From contig NZ_JBAJNO010000009.1 in the NCBI RefSeq assembly GCF_036880985.1, positions 2,826,501 to 2,890,500 on the forward strand: a DNA stretch of 64,000 nt. Reading direction: 5' to 3'. Of this stretch, positions 36,205 through 45,272 are shown piece by piece (the stretch's first letter is position 1; each line of letters begins with the position of its first letter). The notes below the pieces were generated by a model, which saw only the letters and a list, made by a program, of their open reading frames with translations, ran no database searches and was not told the DNA's origin. The DNA is from Limibacter armeniacum (lineage in GTDB: Bacteria > Bacteroidota > Bacteroidia > Cytophagales > Flammeovirgaceae). Position numbers and translations under genes: made by a program.

Positions 36205-39200
36205 ATGAATTTTTCATCACTTTATCTGACTGTACTGATATTGTTTATTGGTATCAGTACTAAAGTCTATTCTCAATCCAACTCAGTGGATGTTTATTAC
36301 GGAACCAAGTCAGTACGTGTAAAGAGTACTGATGGAAGCGTAGTGAGTTGGAAGGTGATCCTCCATAGTAGTGACCTGAATATAAGTTCGGTGTCATCAT
36401 TTAATACAGCGTTTGAAGGCAGTAGCCAATACTTATCTAAACAATCATATAATGATGGATCATTTACAATTGAAGGGCTAGAGCCCAAGTCACAATACTA
36501 TATATATGTATTGGTTCGCCAAAATGGAGAAGATAAGTTGGTTTTTCAGCAGTTTCAGACCCATACAAGACAAAGTCAGCTGTATTACAATAGTGACCCA
36601 TCTAAGGGAGATGGTCATATTCACGCCTACACAGTTTACTTTCCGGAGAAATACTATTTGTATCCTGAGCAAGATTATCCTGTACTGTTGTGTTTGCATG
36701 GGCAGGGAGAGAAAGGAGAGCTGGATTATGGTAGTCTCATGAGACATGGACCTCCCAAATTGGTAAACCAAGGAAGGGACTTCCCTATGATTATAGCGGC
36801 TGTTCAATCTTATAAATGGGCAGGAGGCTGGGAGCCTAATGTAGTAAATGAGTTTACAGATTTACTAATGGCGCAATATAGGGTTGATAAGACTAGATTG
36901 TATGTTACAGGTTTCAGTATGGGAGGTGGAGGAACGTTTAATTTTGCAGCTGCATACCCAGAAAAAGTGGCTGCGATAGTTCCAATATCAGGTTGGTTGA
37001 CAGGAGAGGCCTGTAACGTAAAAATGCCAACATGGGCATTTCACAATGAAAATGATGGAACTGTTAACTCTAATGGAACAAAGTCAGCAGTAAGTAGAAT
37101 CAATAGTTGTCTAGATCCAGACCCTGCAAAGGCAACTATCTACAACTCAAGTGGACATGATGCTTGGTCAAAGACATACAGTGGTAGTGCAGGGTATGAT
37201 ATATACAGTTGGTTATTACAATACAGTAATTCTTCAGCCGGAAACAAGGTGCAACTACCTGATATCAGCCTTACAGTAGATAATACATCATTTAATTCAA
37301 TAGCTGTTTCTTGGACACATGATGCTTCCGAATTGGCATTGCAATATACAATTACACTTAAAGATATAGAGCAGAATACTGTAGTTAAAACAGTTGATAT
37401 AACGGACAATACTAGTAGTTATCAGTTTGAAGGATTAGCGTGTATAACAACATATGAGGTGAGTATATGTGGGAGTGTAGATGCAGCAGAGACTTGTGAT
37501 AATGTAGAAGTTACCACAAAAGCAATGGATACACCTGTAATTACGGCTTCTCACACGAGTCTAAATAATGGACCAGTTACATTAAGTTTAGCAGAAGCAT
37601 ATGATAGTTATGAATGGAGCAATGGGGCAACAGGAGCAAGCATAGTAGTAGATAAGGCAGGGGAGTACTTTGTTAAAGTTGGCTTAGGCGAGTGCTCTGC
37701 TAATAGCAATACGGTATCTGTTACAGAAACAACATCAATTGAAAAAGGAGAGCTTTTGCCTGTTGAATTTAGTGCATCTTCAGGTGCGAGATATGCAACT
37801 TTTGTATATACACCAAAAGATTATGCTTCTAGTTCAGAAAAGTATCCCATCCTTTTCGTATTTCATAGTGATGAGCAAAGAGGTAGTTTGGAGTATGATA
37901 AGCTGCTAACAGCTGGGCCAATTAAAGAGGTGAATGAAGGACGAGATTTTCCATTTATCATCGTATCAATCCAGAACGGCAAATGGGCTGGTAGTTGGGA
38001 TATCGACCTGATGAACGAATTGGTGGAAAGTATGAAGTCCCAATACAGAATTGATGATAACAAACTCTATTTTACGGGTTGGCAGAAAGGTGCTTTAGCG
38101 TGTTATAATTATGCGACAGCTTACCCAGGAAAAGTGAATGCTATGGTCACATTCTCATCATGGGGAAGTGGAGAGGTATGTAGTATAGCTCAATCAAGAG
38201 TATGGTACATCCAGAATGAGAATGATCCTGTAGTTTCACTTTCAAGTGCTGAAGGTTTTGTTAACCGACTACAAGCATGTGGTAGTGGAGAGGTTAAAAT
38301 GAATTATTACCCTGATGCTACTGAAAATGACTCATGGGATAAAACATATGAAGCAGATGCTCCTTGGGATATTTATTCTTGGCTATATGATACCTCAGAG
38401 ACTGGGACTGGGGCAGTGGAACAACAGCAAGCCTCACACTTGCAGCAGTCATTTACATCTAGTCAAACAGGCAAGCAGCATGGGTATTACCTCTATTTGC
38501 CTGATGAGTATGGAGATGGTCAAAGAAACCTGCCACTGATGGTAGTATTGCATGGACAGGATGAAAGGGGAGAGTTGGAGTATGATAAATTACTTTTGAA
38601 TGGTCCGGCTAAGTTAATTGAAGAAGGGAAAAACTTTCCATTTGTGGTCTTAACTCCACAGAACAGTAAATGGGCAGGTAGTTGGAATGTGGAAATGGTC
38701 AAAGAACTAATAGCTCATGTAAAAAGTGAATATGGGTTGACAGATATAAAACTGTGGATGACTGGTTGGGAAACCGGAGCTATTGCAGCATATGCATTTA
38801 CTGAAAAGTATAGCGATGAAGTGGATGCGGTTGTTGGCTTTGGTAGTTGGGGAATTGGAGAAGTCTGCAATATGGCAACAGTCAGGACTTGGATTTTCCA
38901 TAATGCTGCTGATGAGAACGTTTCTGTAGGAAGTGTAAAAAGTTTTGTGAACAGTTTGACCTCATGTTCAGCAGCGATAGATGACATCAATCTGACAGTT
39001 TATGAAGATTTGACAGGAGATGACTGTTGGAATCCAACTTTCGAAGAAACAACTAGTGCCAATTTATACGAGTGGCTATTAGGAGCAAGTGAAGCTAACA
39101 GTCGTATGGCTTTTGGCACATTAGGAGAAATCAGTGAAGAAAAACTGTTGTTTAGTAATCCAATGACAAACAGTGTCTTTATCAAAAAAGATCTTGTTAC

Positions 39201-39381
39201 CCCAAGTAGTTCAAAGCTGGAGCTTTATTCAGTCAATGGGGAACGATATAGTATTGATCTAAGTGAAAATGGAAATGGTTATTACCGAGGTGCTATAGGA
39301 GGGTTACCGACTGGACTTTATCTGATCAAAATAGTATTTGAGGAAAAGGTAATCACGCATAAGTTATTAAAGTTAAAATAG
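36205..39381 (+). CDS. T9SS-secreted triple alpha/beta-hydrolase protein, one intact and two inactive esterase repeats
   Basis: Numbering is from an upstream GTG at 36178; the ATG at residue 10 gives a clean signal peptide and is preferred. Domains: FN3-like (about 33-130), hydrolase 1 (about 135-350) with Ser247 in GFSMGG, Asp293 and His327 in GHDAW; FN3-like (358-450); Ig-like (452-515); hydrolase 2 (about 525-738); hydrolase 3 (about 755-970); and a type A T9SS domain (about 988-1067). In hydrolase 2 the nucleophile is Gln636 (GWQKG) and His is Asn717; in hydrolase 3 they are Glu865 (GWETG) and Asp948. All three keep LEYD/LDY, KWAG(S/G)W and the Asp. Repeats 2 and 3 look like binding modules derived from enzymes. 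Confidence 0.88.
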   Translation: MNFSSLYLTVLILFIGISTKVYSQSNSVDVYYGTKSVRVKSTDGSVVSWKVILHSSDLNISSVSSFNTAFEGSSQYLSKQSYNDGSFTIEGLEPKSQYYIYVLVRQNGEDKLVFQQFQTHTRQSQLYYNSDPSKGDGHIHAYTVYFPEKYYLYPEQDYPVLLCLHGQGEKGELDYGSLMRHGPPKLVNQGRDFPMIIAAVQSYKWAGGWEPNVVNEFTDLLMAQYRVDKTRLYVTGFSMGGGGTFNFAAAYPEKVAAIVPISGWLTGEACNVKMPTWAFHNENDGTVNSNGTKSAVSRINSCLDPDPAKATIYNSSGHDAWSKTYSGSAGYDIYSWLLQYSNSSAGNKVQLPDISLTVDNTSFNSIAVSWTHDASELALQYTITLKDIEQNTVVKTVDITDNTSSYQFEGLACITTYEVSICGSVDAAETCDNVEVTTKAMDTPVITASHTSLNNGPVTLSLAEAYDSYEWSNGATGASIVVDKAGEYFVKVGLGECSANSNTVSVTETTSIEKGELLPVEFSASSGARYATFVYTPKDYASSSEKYPILFVFHSDEQRGSLEYDKLLTAGPIKEVNEGRDFPFIIVSIQNGKWAGSWDIDLMNELVESMKSQYRIDDNKLYFTGWQKGALACYNYATAYPGKVNAMVTFSSWGSGEVCSIAQSRVWYIQNENDPVVSLSSAEGFVNRLQACGSGEVKMNYYPDATENDSWDKTYEADAPWDIYSWLYDTSETGTGAVEQQQASHLQQSFTSSQTGKQHGYYLYLPDEYGDGQRNLPLMVVLHGQDERGELEYDKLLLNGPAKLIEEGKNFPFVVLTPQNSKWAGSWNVEMVKELIAHVKSEYGLTDIKLWMTGWETGAIAAYAFTEKYSDEVDAVVGFGSWGIGEVCNMATVRTWIFHNAADENVSVGSVKSFVNSLTSCSAAIDDINLTVYEDLTGDDCWNPTFEETTSANLYEWLLGASEANSRMAFGTLGEISEEKLLFSNPMTNSVFIKKDLVTPSSSKLELYSVNGERYSIDLSENGNGYYRGAIGGLPTGLYLIKIVFEEKVITHKLLKLK

Positions 39382-39387
39382 CGAATA

Positions 39388-39415
39388 GAAAAGGCTCCAT
39401 TGAGGAGCCTTTTTC
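39388..39415. terminator. Bidirectional terminator
   Basis: Stem aaaaggctcc / ggagcctttt lies between convergent genes, with T5 on the plus side 7 nt after the esterase stop codon. Confidence 0.85.
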
Positions 39416-39417
39416 AT

Positions 39418-40032
39418 TTAAAATGGTTTATAAAATGGATAAGAGGCCATTTGAAGCATTTCCTTATCTCCTTTGGAATCACCATAAGCATATATACTCT
39501 TGTATTGCCCCAAGTCAAATTTCTGCTTGATCATCTGTACTTTGGTATGTCCATTACAGTTTTCACCAAGAATTTTTCCTTTAAATATTCCATTACTGAA
39601 ATCTAACTCCGTATGAATACACCTAATGCCAATTTCATGACACCAGTATTTTACCCACTGTCCCGAGGCTGTTACTACCGAGATGGTATGTGAGTTTTCC
39701 TGATGCCACCTTAAACGTTCCAGCGCATCCTTTTTGAGCATCTTTGGTATCATATCAGAGCTGAACTTCCTCATGAGGGTTTCCATTTCCTCTTGGGATT
39801 TCCCATTGAAGAAAAAATACAAGAAAGTCTCTTTTGCTTTTTTACTGGATAGAAATCCTAGCTTCATGGCAATAAGCATAGGACTTAGAACAAACATTTT
39901 AATATAGAAAATGAAGTTTCCAGAAGAGAATTTAGCCAATTCAAGCAGTGAGTCTTTATTTGTGATAGTGCCGTCGAAATCAAAAAAGGCAATACAGTCG
40001 GTACTTTTATTAGCAGCCATTGAGTAACTCAT
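39418..40032 (-). CDS. HAD-IB family phosphatase, probable polyprenyl-phosphoryl-5-phosphoribose phosphatase
   Basis: The 204-residue protein has motif I FFDFDGTITNKD (nucleophile Asp18), a helical cap, motif II VVTASGQWVKYW, and motif III/IV AYGDSKGDKEML, placing it with PSPase-like HAD-IB enzymes. It directly abuts the DprE2-like gene (stop TAA then ATG) and is last of four genes whose other members make polyprenyl-phosphoryl-arabinose. A phosphatase is the missing step between the DPPR-synthase product and the DprE1 substrate, so this role is inferred from context. Confidence 0.8.
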   Translation of the reverse strand: MSYSMAANKSTDCIAFFDFDGTITNKDSLLELAKFSSGNFIFYIKMFVLSPMLIAMKLGFLSSKKAKETFLYFFFNGKSQEEMETLMRKFSSDMIPKMLKKDALERLRWHQENSHTISVVTASGQWVKYWCHEIGIRCIHTELDFSNGIFKGKILGENCNGHTKVQMIKQKFDLGQYKSIYAYGDSKGDKEMLQMASYPFYKPF

Positions 40033-40764
40033 TTACATGTTTAACCTCTTGAAAACAGTTTCTGGTATTGCATTGATGATAAGCATAATCATTCTCCACT
40101 GTGGCAATGAGTATAAGGTGTTGGCTTTTTTTCTATAGGCATTGAAAATAGAACGGGCGATCTGAGTAGGACTTGCTGTCAATAGTTCAGGTAAATCCAT
40201 TCCTTGTGTCATTTTGGTATGGACAAAACCTGGTTTGACAGTCAAAACGTGAACACCTGAATGATAAAGACGATTCCTTAAACCTTGCAGATAAACTGAC
40301 AGCCCTGCTTTAGCACTTCCATATAGATAATTACTTTTCTTTCCTTTGTCACCTGCAACAGAACTTATACCGATAATGGAGCCAGCCTTTCGTTCTTCAA
40401 AGTAATTGGCAAACCTGTTAAGAATAGATACTGCTCCTGTAAAGTTTGTATGTAGAATTTGTTGACATTCTTCCCATGAACTTTCGGCTGTAGCTTGCTC
40501 TCCTAAATAGCCAAATGCGACAATCACTGTATCTACGTCTTTATATTTAGCGGAAAAGGCATCATGAGAATCTGTATTAAGGGCGTCAAAACTATCAACC
40601 TCAACTTTAACTGAAGTGATGTTTTCTATATCTTTAGCCAAAGGAACCAGCATATCTGGCTGGCGACTTGTGAGGATTAAATCAAAAGTATTATTAGCAA
40701 ACTCATAAGCCAATTGTTGGGCTATGTCGGATGTTGCGCCTAGTATGAGTGCAGTCTTTTTCAT
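40033..40764 (-). CDS. DprE2-like decaprenylphosphoryl-2-keto-ribose reductase
   Basis: The 243-residue SDR starts TALILGATSDIAQQLA (nucleotide motif residues 9-15). It has catalytic Ser134-Ser135 in GISSVAGDKGKKSNYLYGS with Tyr148 and Lys152. Segments match mycobacterial DprE2 closely from memory: SFDALNTDSHDAF, IVAFGYLGEQ, NYLYGSAKAGL, VLTVKPGFVHTKM and the C-terminal WRMIMLIINAIPETVFKRL. DprE2 reduces the 2-keto intermediate, with NADH in mycobacteria, to complete ribose-to-arabinose epimerisation. The gene is 1 nt from the DprE1-like gene, so the two halves of the epimerase are coupled. Confidence 0.88.
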   Translation of the reverse strand: MKKTALILGATSDIAQQLAYEFANNTFDLILTSRQPDMLVPLAKDIENITSVKVEVDSFDALNTDSHDAFSAKYKDVDTVIVAFGYLGEQATAESSWEECQQILHTNFTGAVSILNRFANYFEERKAGSIIGISSVAGDKGKKSNYLYGSAKAGLSVYLQGLRNRLYHSGVHVLTVKPGFVHTKMTQGMDLPELLTASPTQIARSIFNAYRKKANTLYSLPQWRMIMLIINAIPETVFKRLNM

Positions 40765-40765
40765 T

Positions 40766-42082
40766 TTATTTGTTAGTTAAACGGTTTAGTAAGTCTGATG
40801 ATAGCTTATTTTTTGGGTTGACCTGTGTAATTGACTCCATAAAGTCCTGATGCTTAGGATACCCTTGTTCAAAGTGTTTACGAGATAATCTAGCATCTTT
40901 AGTGAGATAGACTTTTCCTCCCATTTGATGTACTATCTCATCCAGCTCATCCAGTAATTCAAATACACCGTTCTTGATTGGGAAGTCCAGTGCCAATGTG
41001 AAACCTTCATCAGGGAAAGACATTATATTCTCATTCCGTGATCCAAACTTCTTTAATACACATAGAAAAGAAGGGGTCGAGTTGGACGAAATCTTGCCAA
41101 TAATTTGTTGCAATCCTTCATAAGAGCTGTTAAGCGGAAGTACGAACTGGTATTGTAGAAAACCTGTTTTTCCATACATTTTATTCCAGTTGTTGATCTT
41201 GTCAAGAGGATAGAAAAATGCATCATAGTCAACTTTTTTCTTCTTTGGACCAAACTTGTGTACGAAGTAAAATAGGTTGTTAAATGTCCAAATGGAAACC
41301 TTGTTTAATATCCATCCAGGAAAACGGAATGGGATATTGATTTTTGGTGATGCATGTTGTTTGAGCTTATCAGAGGAGCTTGAAGAAGGAGCATGTTCGC
41401 CAACAATCAGGTGACCTCTCCCTAAACTCTTACCTTTGGCAAAGCAGTCAATCCAAGCTACAGAATATGTGTAATGAGAATATTCATCGAAATACTCCAT
41501 TAACTTCTTGAGGTTTGGAGCACTATACACCTGCTGGTCAATCTGAGAGGTTTCAATCTTTTTTAAAGAGAATGAAGCTTCCAAAATCACACCTGAAAGC
41601 CCTAACCCTCCACATGTTAACCTAAAGAACTCACTATTGATAGTCGGACTACAGATACTGGTTTGTCCATCACTCAATAGAATTTTCATTTCAATGATGT
41701 GTTGGCTAAAGCAGCCGTCAATGTGATGATTCTTTCCGTGAACGTCTGAAGCAATGGCTCCGCCAACAGTAATGAATTTGGTACCTGGCGTAACGGGTAG
41801 AAACCAACCTTTAGGAACGATGAAGTTTAAGATCTTATCCAAACTTGTACCTGCCTGACATGTGATAATACCATCATTAGCATCGAAATGGAGAATCTTA
41901 TCCATTTTGTCCATTGAAATGATATGCTCACCTAAACTGGCATCGCCATAACATCTACCAAGACCCCGAACCGTAACAGGTTTATCATTATTGATCAGTT
42001 GGTGAATGTCTTTTTCAAAAACAGGCGTATTTATATCGGCCACTCTATGAGGGTAGTTTCCCCAGTTTGCTATTTTTTTCAT
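40766..42082 (-). CDS. DprE1-like decaprenylphosphoryl-ribose 2'-oxidase (FAD)
   Basis: The 438-residue flavoprotein of the VAO/ALO family has the FAD segment VRGLGRCYGDASLG (about 38-51) and VTPGTKFITVGGAIASDVHGKNHH (His115 and the GKNHH motif). It also has CGGLGLSGVILEA, the substrate-side GFLQYQFVLP, FLCVLKKFGSRN, ALDFPIKNG and YLTKDARLS with Lys395, which corresponds to Lys418 of M. tuberculosis DprE1. It oxidises polyprenylphosphoryl-ribose at C2'. The residue equivalent to the benzothiazinone target Cys387 is Ala364 here. It is cytoplasmic or membrane-associated and works with the DprE2-like reductase. Confidence 0.9.
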   Translation of the reverse strand: MKKIANWGNYPHRVADINTPVFEKDIHQLINNDKPVTVRGLGRCYGDASLGEHIISMDKMDKILHFDANDGIITCQAGTSLDKILNFIVPKGWFLPVTPGTKFITVGGAIASDVHGKNHHIDGCFSQHIIEMKILLSDGQTSICSPTINSEFFRLTCGGLGLSGVILEASFSLKKIETSQIDQQVYSAPNLKKLMEYFDEYSHYTYSVAWIDCFAKGKSLGRGHLIVGEHAPSSSSSDKLKQHASPKINIPFRFPGWILNKVSIWTFNNLFYFVHKFGPKKKKVDYDAFFYPLDKINNWNKMYGKTGFLQYQFVLPLNSSYEGLQQIIGKISSNSTPSFLCVLKKFGSRNENIMSFPDEGFTLALDFPIKNGVFELLDELDEIVHQMGGKVYLTKDARLSRKHFEQGYPKHQDFMESITQVNPKNKLSSDLLNRLTNK

Positions 42083-42152
42083 TGACGGAAGAAGTTAGGT
42101 TGTTTTTACACTTAATAACAAAGTATAGTCAGCATCAGAAGACCTGTTATAC

Positions 42153-43055
42153 TTAGTAGTAGATGATACCAAAGAAGCATAATACCCAAAGTGAAATATT
42201 AATCAGGGTCAACTTATCCTTCAGTAGAACTTCCGTCGGTGATCCAGTCTTGTTTTCTACAATTGCTAATTGGAGATAACGGACTAATCCCAATATCACA
42301 AAGACGACGGATGCATAAATGTATTCGTTGTTAAATCGTTCGATAACACTTGGTGTAAAGGTGTACATCAGGTAGCTGATAATGATAATAGCAGCAAGCA
42401 TTGTGATAACAGCATCTATAAAGTATGTGCTATACTTTGTTACAGATCGTCTCGTTTGTGTGTTGCTATTCTCCTGTAGGTAAACATCATCTCGCCTTTT
42501 TGCAAAACCTAAAAATAAAGCCAATAGAAAAACCATCATCAGTAGCCAGTGAGAAAGCTGAATCTGATTTAAAACACCACCAGAAACCACTCTAATGATA
42601 AAACCAAAGGCTATAATGAAGACATCAATTAGAGGGACATGTTTCAAAAAGAAAGAGTAAAGGATATTAGTAACCCAATAAATAAGTCCAAGTACAAAGA
42701 ATGATTTGTTGAGAAGAAAGGCCAAGGACATTCCAAAAGAGAATGTGGCACACATTAATATAATAGCCTGCCAGTTTTTAATTTTACCTGAGGCTATAGG
42801 TCTGTTTTTTTTCTTGGGATGTAATCTGTCAGCGTCCTGGTCCACAAAGTCATTCAAAATATAAACACTGCTGCTTAAAAGGGAAAAGGAAAAGAATCCA
42901 ATAAAGGCAGTGATTAAGTACGAAGTATGGAATAGACTACCACTAAAGAAGAGAGGAATAAATATGAAAAGGTTTTTAACATATTGGTGCACCCTCATCA
43001 GTTCCAAATAGTGTGATATAGACACTAACTCGCTTTGAGTTGTCTTAGTTCTCAT
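42153..43055 (-). CDS. UbiA-family prenyltransferase, DPPR-synthase-like (phosphoribosyl transfer to polyprenyl phosphate)
   Basis: The 300-residue protein has about eight or nine transmembrane helices and the first Asp-rich motif NDFVDQDADRLHP (residues 68-80) followed by KNRPIASG (83-90). The second aspartate motif is in YSFFLKHVPLIDVF (Asp144). The NDxxDxxxD motif with an immediately following RPIASG is typical of decaprenyl-phosphate phosphoribosyltransferase (Rv3806c/UbiA), which transfers phosphoribose from PRPP to polyprenyl phosphate. Its position upstream of DprE1/DprE2-like genes makes this specificity likely over quinone or heme prenylation. It is the first gene of the minus-strand operon. 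Confidence 0.88.
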   Translation of the reverse strand: MRTKTTQSELVSISHYLELMRVHQYVKNLFIFIPLFFSGSLFHTSYLITAFIGFFSFSLLSSSVYILNDFVDQDADRLHPKKKNRPIASGKIKNWQAIILMCATFSFGMSLAFLLNKSFFVLGLIYWVTNILYSFFLKHVPLIDVFIIAFGFIIRVVSGGVLNQIQLSHWLLMMVFLLALFLGFAKRRDDVYLQENSNTQTRRSVTKYSTYFIDAVITMLAAIIIISYLMYTFTPSVIERFNNEYIYASVVFVILGLVRYLQLAIVENKTGSPTEVLLKDKLTLINISLWVLCFFGIIYY

Positions 43056-43731
43056 TTTTTAGTAGGATTTTTAGCTTTTAGGTACATCAGCAGGAGTACC
43101 TTGGGTTGTTAAAAAAGGGTTTTTCCCTGTAAAGGAATTGTAATTTTATTTGATTCAGTGGGATTGTGTGTGCCTATTGGCAATTATAGTGAAATTTCTT
43201 ATAAAAAAAGTTATTGTTTATATAAAAAATGTTTCTTTAATTTGGATCAGCTAATTACTAATAATACTAGAACCAAATTGATGTAATATCCATCCGCACT
43301 TTTATTTGTTACTAAATAATTCTTGTAAGCAATACAAATGGATTCCTAATATGTTTTCTGTCATTTAATGATAGAATAAGCTCTGAAATTGATTGCAATG
43401 TTTGCTTTGTTATGTTAGTGATGCAAATTTTATTGCAATCTATCCTCTAAGAGTTGAGGAGAATACATTACTTTAAATTATTTCTGTATCAATCAAATTG
43501 AATGTTTAGGTAGTTTCTAACTTGTAATGATTGTGATATATACTTTGTGAAGATCTAGTAATATCCTATACCTTATCATTCTTATCAGTACAAAGTTTCT
43601 TGAGATATACTTTAGAATCATTACGATGGTTTGCTGCAATGGCTGTTGGGTGATTTTTATCCACTGCTATTGAATTGAAAGAGACTTAATACTTTATTTC
43701 TTTTTCCTTAAAACCCAAAAACTAACTTACA
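43056..43731. other. Divergent intergenic region between the arabinose-donor operon and the EPS operon
   Basis: There is no credible gene in 676 bp. It should hold divergent promoters. The only notable feature is the inverted repeat listed at 43391-43440. Confidence 0.5.
43391..43440. promoter_or_regulatory. Inverted repeat, candidate operator
   Basis: GATTGCAAT at 43391-43399 is repeated in reverse as ATTGCAATC at 43432-43440. Each contains the palindrome ATTGCAAT, and the partly similar ATGCAAAT lies between (from 43421). The site is in the divergent region between the UbiA-like and receiver-like genes. No regulator can be named. Confidence 0.3.
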
Positions 43732-44088
43732 ATGAAACAAAAGAGAAAGACCATTTTGGTTATTCAGCGTGAAGTGAGCATTCTTCAAATTATTGAACTT
43801 TACTTGTCAGAAAGGTATGACCTCTTTTTGACCCAATCAGAAAATGAAGCCATCTTATGGATGTTAAATGGCGGCGCGCCAGATCTGATTATTTCAGATA
43901 GCTTTTCTGTATCAGAAGGGGATAGTTACAGTCTAAAAAGTAACAATGTGTACTTTGACTCTGTACCTGTAATAGCCTTGGGAGCTGACAATGTTCAGGA
44001 GGTGAATGCGGAAATTAAAGCTATTATTGACAAACCATTTAACCCTGTCAACTTTACAGAGAAAATTTCGAGTTACTTGATTGCTTAG
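43732..44088 (+). CDS. Atypical stand-alone receiver-domain protein
   Basis: The 118-residue protein has receiver-like alternating strands and helices. It keeps the phospho-acceptor position Asp56 in DLIISDSFS and Lys100 in IIDKPFNP. However, the acidic pair after strand 1 is replaced by Gln12-Arg13 (ILVIQREVS where ILVVDDE is usual), so Mg-dependent phosphorylation is doubtful. There is no output domain. It sits 152 nt upstream of the phosphoglycosyl transferase and may regulate EPS assembly by protein contact; that is inferred from context. Confidence 0.75.
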   Translation: MKQKRKTILVIQREVSILQIIELYLSERYDLFLTQSENEAILWMLNGGAPDLIISDSFSVSEGDSYSLKSNNVYFDSVPVIALGADNVQEVNAEIKAIIDKPFNPVNFTEKISSYLIA

Positions 44089-44240
44089 GGAAAGCAGTGT
44101 GCCAAAACTCAAGACTTTAATAATTAAGCCTTATTCGAAATCAATAGCTTGGTCTATTACTAAATGTGCCTTTTTAAGCTTCTCTAAAGCTTAAATAACA
44201 ATCTGTAAAAGCTAAAAACTCAAATAACTGAACCTTAAAA

Positions 44241-45272
44241 ATGACTCTGAATCAATTACTTATGAAGCGGAGCCAATTGCCTGATTGGACCTGCATCTTT
44301 ATTGCTCCTCATGAATTTCCACAATTCAAGAATGCACAATCTAAAAATGGGAAACTAAGAGTTGTACAGTATACTTCTGTTGAGGAACTTCAAGCGTCTT
44401 CAGCCCCATTTGAGTATTTAAGTCAAAAGGAGTGCTATATCTTTATTCATGATTCCTTTGTTCGTTATGCGCAAGACATAAAAAAGATACTTGCAGATAA
44501 TGGTATAACAAAGCATAAGCTATACTTGCTTGATAGCGAAGATCATGTAGCGATCAAGAATGTGATCATAGATGTCCCTTCTGACCTTAAATCATTAGAA
44601 AGATTAGCCAAAAGACTGTCAAGTACTGAAAGCCTTAATGTGACTCCAGTAAGAAAAAGACATAAGAAGGTCAAACGCCTGATGGATATTGTAGTCAGTG
44701 CGACGATGCTGCTGTTGCTTTCTCCTGTAATGTTACTGGTGGCTTTGGCAGTCCGTTTGGAATCAAAAGGTAATGTTTTCTATACCTCAAAGCGTGCTGG
44801 ACAGTACTATAGGATATTTGACTTCTATAAGTTCCGATCAATGTATGCTGATGCAGATAAGAGAGTAGAAGAACTGAAGAAAAACAATCAGTACGGAGGA
44901 GAAGGTGTGCAGTTTTTCAAATTGAAAAATGACCCAAGAATTACAAAAGTGGGGGCATTTATTCGGAAAACATCTTTGGATGAATTGCCACAGCTATTTA
45001 ACGTACTGAAAGGGGATATGTCATTGGTTGGTAACAGACCTCTACCTCTCTATGAAGCAGAGCAATTGACGACAGATATGGCGGCAAAAAGGTTTTCTGC
45101 TGCTGCAGGTATCACTGGATTATGGCAAGTGTCAAAGAGAGGTGATGATGATATGGATGCTATGGAGAGAATCATGCTGGACAATACCTATGCTGACAAT
45201 CAAGGTTTCCGTTATGACCTGAAGATTATGATGAAGACAATTCCTGCTATGATTCAAAAAGAGATGGTATGA
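44241..45272 (+). CDS. Polyprenyl-phosphate phosphoglycosyl transferase (bacterial sugar transferase) initiating EPS synthesis
   Basis: The C-terminal 205 residues are a classic PF02397 domain: a membrane helix (about 152-175), [26 protein letters not shown], the [43 protein letters not shown] core with the catalytic Asp-Glu, and [11 protein letters not shown]. It transfers a sugar-1-phosphate to undecaprenyl phosphate. The N-terminal 140 residues are not the usual four-helix membrane part but a soluble alpha/beta region, perhaps receiver-like. The stop overlaps the next start (ATGA), so the operon with the GT2 genes is clear. Confidence 0.92.
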   Translation: MTLNQLLMKRSQLPDWTCIFIAPHEFPQFKNAQSKNGKLRVVQYTSVEELQASSAPFEYLSQKECYIFIHDSFVRYAQDIKKILADNGITKHKLYLLDSEDHVAIKNVIIDVPSDLKSLERLAKRLSSTESLNVTPVRKRHKKVKRLMDIVVSATMLLLLSPVMLLVALAVRLESKGNVFYTSKRAGQYYRIFDFYKFRSMYADADKRVEELKKNNQYGGEGVQFFKLKNDPRITKVGAFIRKTSLDELPQLFNVLKGDMSLVGNRPLPLYEAEQLTTDMAAKRFSAAAGITGLWQVSKRGDDDMDAMERIMLDNTYADNQGFRYDLKIMMKTIPAMIQKEMV

